DNA of 19,402 bases from Deltaproteobacteria bacterium (GTDB lineage: Bacteria; Desulfobacterota; Desulfobulbia; Desulfobulbales; Desulfobulbaceae), in contig JAADIK010000074.1 in assembly GCA_013151365.1 (NCBI GenBank), positions 1-19,402 of the forward strand, read 5' to 3'. A model generated the notes under the pieces. That model was not told where the DNA came from, did no database searches, and saw only the letters and a list, made by a program, of their open reading frames with translations. Positions 13,940 through 19,402 of the stretch are shown one piece after another (position 1 is the stretch's first letter; each line of letters begins with the position of its first letter). The position numbers were made by a program, and so were the translations under genes.

Positions 13940-14155
13940 ATGAACGAGATATGCCCGGCAGCAGTAAAAGTAAGGACGAAAAGCGCGGAAAAGGTCAACG
14001 TCGAGATGGAAGTAAATAAGGCGGCCATCGCTACTATCGGAATTGCCGCCGGGATTGTCGGTGCATGGGTTTTGAGTGCTTTTGTCGGTGGCGTGATCGC
14101 CAGCGGCGGAATTCTTCCGCTGATTATGAACTGGTTTCACGCAGTAATTGGATAA
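13940..14155 (+). CDS. Small single-span membrane peptide A (unknown family)
   Basis: A 71-residue peptide with a polar, charged N-terminal third (V-K-V-R-T-K-S-A-E-K-V-N-V-E-M-E-V) and a glycine/alanine-rich hydrophobic segment (about 28-60) containing G-A-W-V-L-S-A-F-V-G-G-V-I-A-S-G-G, ending in N-W-F-H-A-V-I-G. AAGGAG lies 8 bases before the ATG. It is the first gene after the sigma-54 promoter. It is clearly paralogous to the next peptide. It may be a small subunit of a membrane complex with the downstream cytochrome; that is inference from position only. I do not recognise the family. Confidence 0.8.
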   Translation: MNEICPAAVKVRTKSAEKVNVEMEVNKAAIATIGIAAGIVGAWVLSAFVGGVIASGGILPLIMNWFHAVIG

Positions 14156-14199
14156 TTGGGAATCAAGAGAACACACCAAATAGAACAGGAGGTAGCAAA

Positions 14200-14418
14200 A
14201 TGAAGGGAACAACGAATATTAAGACTCAGGTAAGGACCGGCACCCGCGAGAACGCAAACGTTTCCGATGAAGTTTCAAAAGCAGGAGTTTATACCATCGC
14301 TGTGGCATCTGCTGCTATCGGGATCTGGGGCCTGGCATGTTTCGTCGGCGGCTTGGTCGCCAGCGGCGGCCCGCTTGCATTCGTCGGCAACTGGTTTCGT
14401 GCAGTTTCCGGAATGTAG
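14200..14418 (+). CDS. Small single-span membrane peptide B, paralogue of A
   Basis: A 72-residue peptide with the same plan as the preceding one: a polar N-terminal part with K-x-Q-V-R-T and N-V-S-D-E-V-S-K-A, then a hydrophobic segment with A-I-G-I-W-G-L-A-C-F-V-G-G-L-V-A-S-G-G and the ending N-W-F-R-A-V-S-G-M. Shared blocks are F-V-G-G-x-(V/I)-A-S-G-G and N-W-F-x-A-V. A perfect AGGAGGT site precedes the ATG. B has one cysteine in the membrane segment that A lacks. The two arose by tandem duplication and could form a hetero-oligomer. Function unknown. Confidence 0.82.
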   Translation: MKGTTNIKTQVRTGTRENANVSDEVSKAGVYTIAVASAAIGIWGLACFVGGLVASGGPLAFVGNWFRAVSGM

Positions 14419-14443
14419 TTGAAACGCATCGGCAATTAGTTTA

Positions 14444-14496
14444 TTAGTGTCCGTTCAGAAGCGGGACAAGAGAGACCGCTTCTGGACGGGCACTAA
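14444..14496. repeat. Long inverted repeat after the small peptide genes
   Basis: TTAGTGTCCGTTCAGAAGCGG pairs with CCGCTTCTGGACGGGCACTAA over 21 positions; the two differences become G-U pairs in RNA, so the stem is unbroken in transcript form. The loop is about 10 bases and the tail CTTTTAG is only weakly T-rich. It may be a 3' stabilising hairpin or a small palindromic repeat. Confidence 0.7.
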
Positions 14497-14497
14497 C

Positions 14498-14685
14498 TTT
14501 TAGCTTGCCGGATTTTTACGAATACAGGATGGAGAGAGGTGGCAAGGGCTAAAGGACGAGGCTGAGAAAACGAGCGATAGATAATCGCTTTAAAAAAATG
14601 TTGTAATGGTCAGGTTAGTGTGCTGTCAATCTCGGAAAGACAGGCAAGCCGGGGAGAAATATTCTCTCCGGCTTTTGTTGTGTCT
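14498..14685 (+). ncRNA. Candidate structured leader ending in a terminator-like hairpin
   Basis: TTTAGC-TTGCC (from 14498) can pair with GGCAA-GG-GCTAAA near 14541-14553, enclosing a purine-rich loop; a small GCGAT/ATCGC hairpin follows near 14573-14587. Then GCCGGGGAGAA / TTCTCTCCGGC with a TTTTGTTG tail (about 14650-14685) forms a terminator-like hairpin just before the sensor gene. This arrangement could attenuate the sensor and cytochrome genes. It matches no riboswitch class I know, and no ligand can be proposed. Confidence 0.35.
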
Positions 14686-14699
14686 ATAAAATTTTCATA

Positions 14700-15644
14700 A
14701 TGAATGGCGGCGCCATGCTTTCGTTGCGGAAGATTTTATTCAGTGTTTTTTGCGCAGTGGCATCATTGCTGACCGTGGTGGTTATTCTCGGTCTCCTGCA
14801 ATACCGTTTTACCAGTCAGTTTGACACCATCATTTATCAGGGCGAAAAGATTCTTTTCAGATTTACGACCCTGCACGAGCAAATGACCCACTCGATGCTC
14901 GCTGAAAACTGGAGTGAGGTCGATACGGCCGCTGATAAGATTGAATCTCTGAACAGTGAGTTGACCAGGCTTCTGGAGAACAACCAGGTGCCGGACGAGT
15001 ACAAACTGGCACTGATTAACCAGGTTGACCTGCATGGTATAGCCTTGCTGGCGAGGCGGGTCGCCACTGATCCGAACAACAGGAAAGCCAATGCCCTGCA
15101 ACTGAATAGCCAACTGAGACAGCTTGCCGATAATCTGATGCAATTCGACCGGGTTTTGTCCACTCGGATGAGAACACGGCTCGTGCGTTTCCAGGGGCTG
15201 GCCATCGGGGCGCTTACCCTTATTATTGCCGGTGTTTCACTGCTTATTATTTTGCTCTACCAGAAAGCGTTAATGCCTTTGATTCTACTTTCGCAACATC
15301 TGCAGAAGCCGAATCAGGTCGAGCAGTTGTCTATAGATCGCCGCTCATGCAAGGAGATAGCGGATCTGACCGGTCATATTAACACGATGATTGCCGCAGG
15401 CCGCACGGCGTCCGCCAATTACGATCAAAGCAGCGGGCGCTATTTCTTTGCTCCTCGGGAACTCAACAAGCTGAGTAATTATCTCAACGGAATCATTAAC
15501 TATACTCAGCTGCTCATTGACGAGGGAGAGCAAAATAATATTGATGAGGAAAGTTTGGAAATACTTAAAAAGGTTCAACAGTCAGGAGAACTGATGGGCT
15601 CAATTTTACAGAATAAACAAGGAGGGACAGAGGGAGATGACTAG
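14700..15644 (+). CDS. Membrane sensor with degenerate histidine-kinase dimerisation segment
   Basis: This 314-residue protein has TM segments at about 12-34 and 166-187 around a periplasmic helical domain of about 130 residues, the plan of a four-helix-bundle sensor. After the second TM comes a HAMP-like linker, then E-L-N-K-L-S-N-Y-L-N-G-I-I-N-Y-T-Q-L-L near 253-271. This aligns with the histidine-kinase H-box (H-E-L-R-T-P-L-N-G-I-I), but Asn replaces the phosphorylated His and the protein ends without an ATPase domain. It cannot be a normal kinase; it may be a signal receptor or scaffold for the cytochrome. It overlaps the cytochrome start by 8 bases, so the two are coupled. ATG at 14715 is an alternative start; neither has a strong ribosome-binding site. 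Confidence 0.8.
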   Translation: MNGGAMLSLRKILFSVFCAVASLLTVVVILGLLQYRFTSQFDTIIYQGEKILFRFTTLHEQMTHSMLAENWSEVDTAADKIESLNSELTRLLENNQVPDEYKLALINQVDLHGIALLARRVATDPNNRKANALQLNSQLRQLADNLMQFDRVLSTRMRTRLVRFQGLAIGALTLIIAGVSLLIILLYQKALMPLILLSQHLQKPNQVEQLSIDRRSCKEIADLTGHINTMIAAGRTASANYDQSSGRYFFAPRELNKLSNYLNGIINYTQLLIDEGEQNNIDEESLEILKKVQQSGELMGSILQNKQGGTEGDD

Positions 15645-17100
15645 TCAAACCGATGAGAACAATAATAATGGAGGAATAGTACCACCGCCGGATATTCCGC
15701 CTCGGGGCCTGTGGGAGAATTGCATCCATAGCATGTGGCGCACACCCCTGGGGTTGATCGGCCTGGCCACGACCACCATCAGTATTGTCCTGATGCTGAT
15801 CAGCTTGACCATAGACATGCTGGGCCTTGTTCACAATGCCTATTTTGCGGCATTTAGTTATATGATTCTGCCGGGGTTCATGATCCTCGGTCTGTTGATT
15901 ATTCCGTTTGCCTGTTATATTCACAGCCGTCACTGGTTTAAGGATTCGCTGGGTGCGGAACTGAGTGATAAGGCGCTGTGTATCGATCTCAGCAACCCCC
16001 GCCATAAAAAATACCTGGTCGGGTTTATCGCCTTGACCGTGGTCAACATGTCAATCCTTACCATTATCGGCTACGAGGGCTATCAGTTTACCGATTCCCC
16101 CTATTTCTGCGGCCAGCTTTGCCATAAGGTCATGGCTCCCGAGTATACGGCCTATCTGCGATCCCCTCATGCCAGGGTCCGATGTGTCGAGTGTCATATC
16201 GGCCCGGGCGTGTCCTGGTTCGTCAAGGCGAAAATTTCCGGGCTCCGGCAGGTAGTTGCCGTTATTACCGGCAATTACCCCAGGCCTATTCCTACGCCCG
16301 TCGAGCATTTGCGGCCGGCGCGTGATACCTGTGAGCAATGCCATTGGCCGGACAAATTCTCCGGCAAGAAAGTTTTGACGTTTTACAGTTTTACCGATAA
16401 GGACCAGATTCATCCCCAGAAGGAGGTGATCGCCCTGCATCTTGGCGGCCGGAATCCGTATACCGGTAAGTTTGAAGGAATTCACTGGCATGTCAGCAAG
16501 GATGTAAAGGTTGAGTACCTGGCCCTGAACCGGAAGCGGACGAAAATCGGTACGGTCAAGGTCACCCTCCCTAACGGCGTAACCGAGGAATTCGACTCTG
16601 ACCAGGTTCCTGCCAAGGGCCAGAAGGGAACATGGCGGACCATGGACTGTCTTGACTGCCATAACCGGCCGACCCACAATTTCGACCGCCTTGATGACCG
16701 GGTTGATTTCGGCCTGATGACCAAGGCCATTGACCCGTTGATTCCGGGAATCCGGGCAGACAGTCTTACGGTTTTGACGAAAAAATATGTTTCACGCGAT
16801 CAGGCCAGGGAACAAATTGTCGGAGCGCTCATGGACTTACAGGCCAAGCGCAATGGCGATGCGTTTGTCAAGAAAAATGGTGCGCAGATCGTTAAGGCCG
16901 GACAATTTCTGCTGACCTCGTACCTGAGAAACATTTGGCCGTCAATGAAGATTACCTGGGGCACCTACAAGCTGCAGCTCGGACATCGGGACGCGGACGA
17001 GGGGTATGGCTGTTGGCGCTGCCATGACGATGAACATAAAACAAAGTTCGGCAAGGTCATCCCTCAGGATTGTGACCTGTGTCATGATGAACCGAATTGA
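15637..17100 (+). CDS. Membrane-anchored six-haem c-type cytochrome, NapC/NirT-related
   Basis: The 487-residue protein has three hydrophobic segments (about 38-60, 73-95, 126-147) followed by a large periplasmic part. Haem sites are C183-V-E-C-H, C232-E-Q-C-H, C338-L-D-C-H, C459-W-R-C-H, C479-D-L-C-H, plus an unusual C158-G-Q-L-C162-H with three residues between the cysteines. The region F-C-x-x-L-C-H-K-V-M-x-P-E-Y-x-A-Y-x-x-S-P-H-A-R-V-x-C-V-E-C-H-I-G-P-G is the NapC/NrfH-type quinol-dehydrogenase signature. It probably takes electrons from menaquinol to a periplasmic partner that is not in the window. GGAGGG precedes the ATG inside the sensor gene. A strong terminator ends the operon. Confidence 0.92.
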   Translation: MTSQTDENNNNGGIVPPPDIPPRGLWENCIHSMWRTPLGLIGLATTTISIVLMLISLTIDMLGLVHNAYFAAFSYMILPGFMILGLLIIPFACYIHSRHWFKDSLGAELSDKALCIDLSNPRHKKYLVGFIALTVVNMSILTIIGYEGYQFTDSPYFCGQLCHKVMAPEYTAYLRSPHARVRCVECHIGPGVSWFVKAKISGLRQVVAVITGNYPRPIPTPVEHLRPARDTCEQCHWPDKFSGKKVLTFYSFTDKDQIHPQKEVIALHLGGRNPYTGKFEGIHWHVSKDVKVEYLALNRKRTKIGTVKVTLPNGVTEEFDSDQVPAKGQKGTWRTMDCLDCHNRPTHNFDRLDDRVDFGLMTKAIDPLIPGIRADSLTVLTKKYVSRDQAREQIVGALMDLQAKRNGDAFVKKNGAQIVKAGQFLLTSYLRNIWPSMKITWGTYKLQLGHRDADEGYGCWRCHDDEHKTKFGKVIPQDCDLCHDEPN

Positions 17101-17142
17101 TCCGGATGTTCGTATCGGATCGTAATTCCGTATAAAACAGCG

Positions 17143-17181
17143 AAAGCCCGATGCCGGTCTCCCCGGCATCGGGCTTTTTTT
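17143..17181 (+). terminator. Rho-independent terminator after the cytochrome gene
   Basis: AAAGCCCGATGCCGG (17143-17157) pairs perfectly with CCGGCATCGGGCTTT (17163-17177) around a 5-base loop, with a run of T to 17181. The A-run on the other side makes it usable also for the converging hisHF transcript. Confidence 0.93.
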
Positions 17182-17239
17182 GTAAGTGCTTATATTCCGG
17201 GATAGCGGAATGGCCAATTATTTTTTTAACGGTTTGGTT

Positions 17240-18814
17240 TTATACCGGCCGGATCTCCACCTTGTCCTGCAGATATTCTTTTACCTCGCCGATAGAGACC
17301 TCCTGACGGTGAAAGATGCCGGCAGCCAGGGCGGCGTCCGCTTCCGTCCGGGTAAAGACCTCCTGAAAATGAACAACATTCCCGGCCCCGCTTGAAGCGA
17401 TAACCGGGATGGACACAGCGTCTTTGACGGCATTGATCAGTTCAAGGTCAAAGCCTATATTGGTGCCGTCCCGGTCAATGCAGTTGAGCAGGATTTCCCC
17501 GGCCCCGAGCTGCTCGCAGACCTTGGCCAGGGTCACGGCGTCAACCTCCCGGCCTTCGCGGCCGCCTTTGATGGTACACTGGTACCAGCAGTAGTGTTCT
17601 CCGCCCGGTCCGGGAATGGTTGTTTCAATGACATGATGATTGACCGCGTCCGGTGTTTTGACATAAACCCGGCGTGGATCGATCGAGATGACCACGGCCT
17701 GGTTGCCGTAAACCCGGGCGATCTGGCCGATGGAGTTCATGCCGCCGGCCTGCCCGGTTTTCAGGACGTCTTCAACAATGAGGACCGCGTCGCTGCCGAT
17801 GGAGATCTTGTCCGCGCCGGAGCGGAAATATTCGGCGGCAACCTCCAGGGCCGACCAATGCCTGCCGTCCTTATCCTTATAATCACGGACACCGCCGCCG
17901 ATGGTCAGGGGGACAAAGACATTTTTTGAAGTCAGCTCCAGTACCTTGAGCATGGGCATGTCCTTCAGCGGAAAGTCCCGGAAGGCGGTGATGTTCAGGA
18001 AGGTGATCTCGTCGGCCCCTTCTTCATAATACCGGCCCGCAAGTTGGACCGGCTTGCCGAGATTGCGGACCTCGCCGTTTTCACGGACGTCATACTGATC
18101 GCCCTTGGTCACGACCAGGTCACCCCGGTTATTGGTCCTCACGTCCAGGCAGGCGATAATCCGTTTGGCGAGCCTGGTGGGGTCGGGGCCGGCGGCAGGG
18201 ATGATCGCTGCACGGGTTGTATCCAGGAAATTCGCCAGCAGGGCAAGCCCCGCTTTGCCGCTTTTTTCCGGGTGAAACTGGGTGGCGATGATGTTGCCTT
18301 TTTGAATGGCCGAGACAAACTCGTAACCATAGTCGGTGGCGGTCAGTACCCATTCGTCCGTTTCCGGGGCAACGTGATAGGAGTGGACAAAGTAGAATTT
18401 CTCATCGCCGTGCAGGCCGTTGAAGATGCGGGACGGCTGCCTGGCCTTGATGCCGTTCCAGCCGATATGCGGAACCGCCAGGTCAACGGTAAACCGTTTG
18501 ACCCGGCCCGGGATGATACCGAGACCGGCAACGCCTGGTGCTTCTTCACTGCCGTCAAACAGGGCCTGCAGGCCGAGGCAGATGCCGAAAAAAGGCCGTC
18601 CCGACTGAAGATATGAGGTTAGGGGATCGATAAAATTCTTTTCGCGCAGGGTGTGCATCATGGAGCCGAAATCGCCGACGCCGGGGAAGACGAGTCGATC
18701 GGCTTGCAGGATGTCGTCGCCGTTTGCGACAATCTTAACGGTTTCACCGAGTCGTTCCAGGGCGTTAATCACTGAACGGACATTGCCGGCGCCGTAATCA
18801 AGAAGAGCGATCAT
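17240..18814 (-). CDS. hisHF: Imidazole glycerol phosphate synthase, fused HisH-HisF (HIS7-like)
   Basis: One 524-residue chain has both halves of the enzyme that makes IGP and AICAR from PRFAR and glutamine in histidine synthesis. Residues 1-205 are the class I glutaminase (HisH) with D-Y-G-A-G-N, nucleophile C79 in G-I-C-L-G, and H181/E183 in Q-F-H-P-E-K. Residues about 214-524 are the (beta/alpha)8 cyclase (HisF) with I-I-A-C-L-D-V (D224), I-G-G-G-V-R-D, V-I-S-I-D-P-R-R-V-Y-V and S-S-G-A-G-N. The cyclase has the long inserts and Y-C-W-Y-Q-C-T-I-K-G-G-R-E segment of the yeast and plant bifunctional enzyme rather than the ~250-residue bacterial HisF. Most bacteria have two separate genes. 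The ribosome-binding site is weak. It converges on the cytochrome gene. Confidence 0.96.
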   Translation of the reverse strand: MIALLDYGAGNVRSVINALERLGETVKIVANGDDILQADRLVFPGVGDFGSMMHTLREKNFIDPLTSYLQSGRPFFGICLGLQALFDGSEEAPGVAGLGIIPGRVKRFTVDLAVPHIGWNGIKARQPSRIFNGLHGDEKFYFVHSYHVAPETDEWVLTATDYGYEFVSAIQKGNIIATQFHPEKSGKAGLALLANFLDTTRAAIIPAAGPDPTRLAKRIIACLDVRTNNRGDLVVTKGDQYDVRENGEVRNLGKPVQLAGRYYEEGADEITFLNITAFRDFPLKDMPMLKVLELTSKNVFVPLTIGGGVRDYKDKDGRHWSALEVAAEYFRSGADKISIGSDAVLIVEDVLKTGQAGGMNSIGQIARVYGNQAVVISIDPRRVYVKTPDAVNHHVIETTIPGPGGEHYCWYQCTIKGGREGREVDAVTLAKVCEQLGAGEILLNCIDRDGTNIGFDLELINAVKDAVSIPVIASSGAGNVVHFQEVFTRTEADAALAAGIFHRQEVSIGEVKEYLQDKVEIRPV

Positions 18815-18900
18815 GGTTTTTTCTCAAAGGTTGTTTCAATGGATGAATTTATGGGTAACGGGATGTCTTTATTGACTTGCCGCCGTAAGAGCCGCAGGGT

Positions 18901-18930
18901 CTGCACCGTTCTCGAACGCTCACGGATACG
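18901..18930 (-). repeat. REP-like repeat, copy 4 (half unit)
   Basis: CTGCACCGTTCTCGAACGCT followed by CACGGATACG is the inverse of the 8220-8249 unit with few changes. It lies 8 bases from the 25-base repeat at 18939. Confidence 0.75.
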
Positions 18931-18938
18931 GGACTATT

Positions 18939-18963
18939 AAAAAGGCCGTTTCCGGATAGGCAC
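18939..18963 (-). repeat. Short dispersed repeat, copy B (inverted copy of 909-933)
   Basis: Reads on the minus strand as GTGCCTATCCGGAAACGGCC with a T-run; one mismatch to the copy upstream of cysS. Confidence 0.8.
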
Positions 18964-19082
18964 AAGTTAAGGGCATTGAGGTGCTATTGACAAGTTATTT
19001 TTCTGGACAGCCGTAAAATGACATGGCAGTCTATCGCAAACAGAGCCGTATGCAAGCGAAAGGTGATGATTTCGGCAAAACC

Positions 19083-19120
19083 CCGTATCGGTGAGCATTC
19101 GAGAACGCTCACGGATACGG
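19083..19120. repeat. REP-like palindromic repeat, copy 5
   Basis: CCGTATCGGTGAGC and GCTCACGGATACGG form a 14-bp stem with one mismatch around ATTCGAGAAC. The inner GTGAGC-ATTCGAGAAC-GCTCAC is the family core seen at 8217, 9542 and 18901. Confidence 0.8.
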
Positions 19121-19142
19121 AAAAACGTTAAGGGAACAATCC

Positions 19143-19402
19143 ATGCAAGCCATGATCCTGGCGGCCGGACTCGGCACCCGCCTGCGGCCGTACACGCTGC
19201 TTCGGCCCAAACCGCTCTTCCCGGTGTTGAATCGGCCTCTGCTGTTGATCCTGCTGGACATGCTGCGCCGGGCCGGCTGTTTTCATGTCGTCGTCAACGC
19301 TCATCACCTGGCCGCCCGGATCGGGGCGGCGGTTGCGGATATGCCGGATGTCCGGTTTCAGTACGAGCCCGAAGTCCTGGGCACGGGCGGCGGCCTGCGC
19401 CT
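19143..19402 (+). CDS. Sugar-1-phosphate nucleotidyltransferase, N-terminal part (3' truncated by window)
   Basis: The first 86 residues are a Rossmann-like nucleotidyltransferase domain: M-I-L-A-A-G-L-G-T-R-L-R-P-Y-T at 4-18 (NTP-binding loop), R-P-K-P-L-F-P-V near 21-28, and E-P-E-V-L-G-T-G-G-G-L-R near 75-86. The family activates sugars as NDP-sugars. The L-G-T-G-G-G motif resembles mannose-1-phosphate guanylyltransferases and the MurNAc-1-phosphate uridylyltransferase MurU; the substrate cannot be decided from this part. AAGGGA lies 9 bases before the ATG. A REP-like hairpin is 22 bases upstream of the start. Confidence 0.9.
   Translation, partial: MQAMILAAGLGTRLRPYTLLRPKPLFPVLNRPLLLILLDMLRRAGCFHVVVNAHHLAARIGAAVADMPDVRFQYEPEVLGTGGGLR

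Larger units (their letters stand above)
18815..19142. other. Divergent intergenic region rich in dispersed repeats
   Basis: The 328-base gap between hisHF and the nucleotidyltransferase gene holds a REP-like half unit (18901-18930), the second copy of the 25-base repeat (18939-18963) and a full REP-like hairpin (19083-19120). No gene is visible and I could not place promoters securely. Confidence 0.5.

Noticed and set aside
14498..14600. Cyclic-di-GMP riboswitch
   Set aside because: Purine-rich loops gave a superficial resemblance, but the conserved core of the GEMM classes is absent.

Overview
The window looks like a chromosomal segment of a Desulfobacterota bacterium, most likely of the Desulfobulbales type (inference). 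Pointers are a sulfide:quinone oxidoreductase beside DsrE-family sulfur carriers, a membrane multihaem c-type cytochrome under sigma-54 control, a MqnP-like prenyltransferase, a fused HisH-HisF enzyme, and apparent use of selenocysteine. Most genes are ordinary housekeeping genes; two accessory blocks and several families of dispersed palindromic repeats stand out.

Layout. 2-724 (+): C-terminal part of an AmpG-like muropeptide permease. 1018-5172 (+): cysS, a repeat element overlapping its stop codon, then a tight trio amrB (Memo-like), mqnP/ubiA-like and a DUF3108 exported protein. 5213-8168 (-): the most interesting block, an ArsR repressor with a perfect 14-bp inverted-repeat operator over its promoter, then a 151-codon gene, two DsrE-like genes and sqr. 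8340-9461 (-): two tandem Hsp20 small heat-shock genes with a terminator and a candidate promoter. 9650-11450 (+): adk and purC, separated by a second, inverted copy of the repeat found after cysS. 11812-17100 (+): a sigma-54 response regulator, an array of palindromic half-sites, a -24/-12 promoter, two small paralogous membrane peptides, a structured leader, a membrane sensor with a degenerate histidine-kinase core, and a six-haem NapC/NirT-like cytochrome, closed by a strong terminator. 17240-18814 (-): fused hisH-hisF. 19143-19402 (+): start of a sugar-1-phosphate nucleotidyltransferase.

Main discovery. Two genes in the ArsR-sqr block are interrupted by an in-frame TGA that reads best as selenocysteine. 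In the DsrE-like gene at 6520-6840 the TGA is codon 70; it aligns without gaps to Cys70 of the adjacent 106-residue paralogue, and the homology continues to the last residue (both end in a T-F pair). In the 151-codon gene at 7281-7736 the TGA is codon 59, giving U-L-A-E-C, and the frame stays open on both sides. Both TGAs are followed by a hairpin whose apical loop carries GGT exactly at codon +8, the geometry expected of a bacterial SECIS element. The block therefore appears to be a repressor-controlled sulfide-oxidation/persulfide-handling operon with two selenoproteins, one of which ends in a helix-turn-helix-like segment and belongs to no family I recognise.

Second system. The sigma-54 block is self-contained: activator, its probable binding sites, promoter, two small TM peptides, a sensor and a multihaem quinol-dehydrogenase-like cytochrome. 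It looks like a regulated membrane electron-transfer module.

All calls come from reading the sequence and translations by eye; no database search was run.
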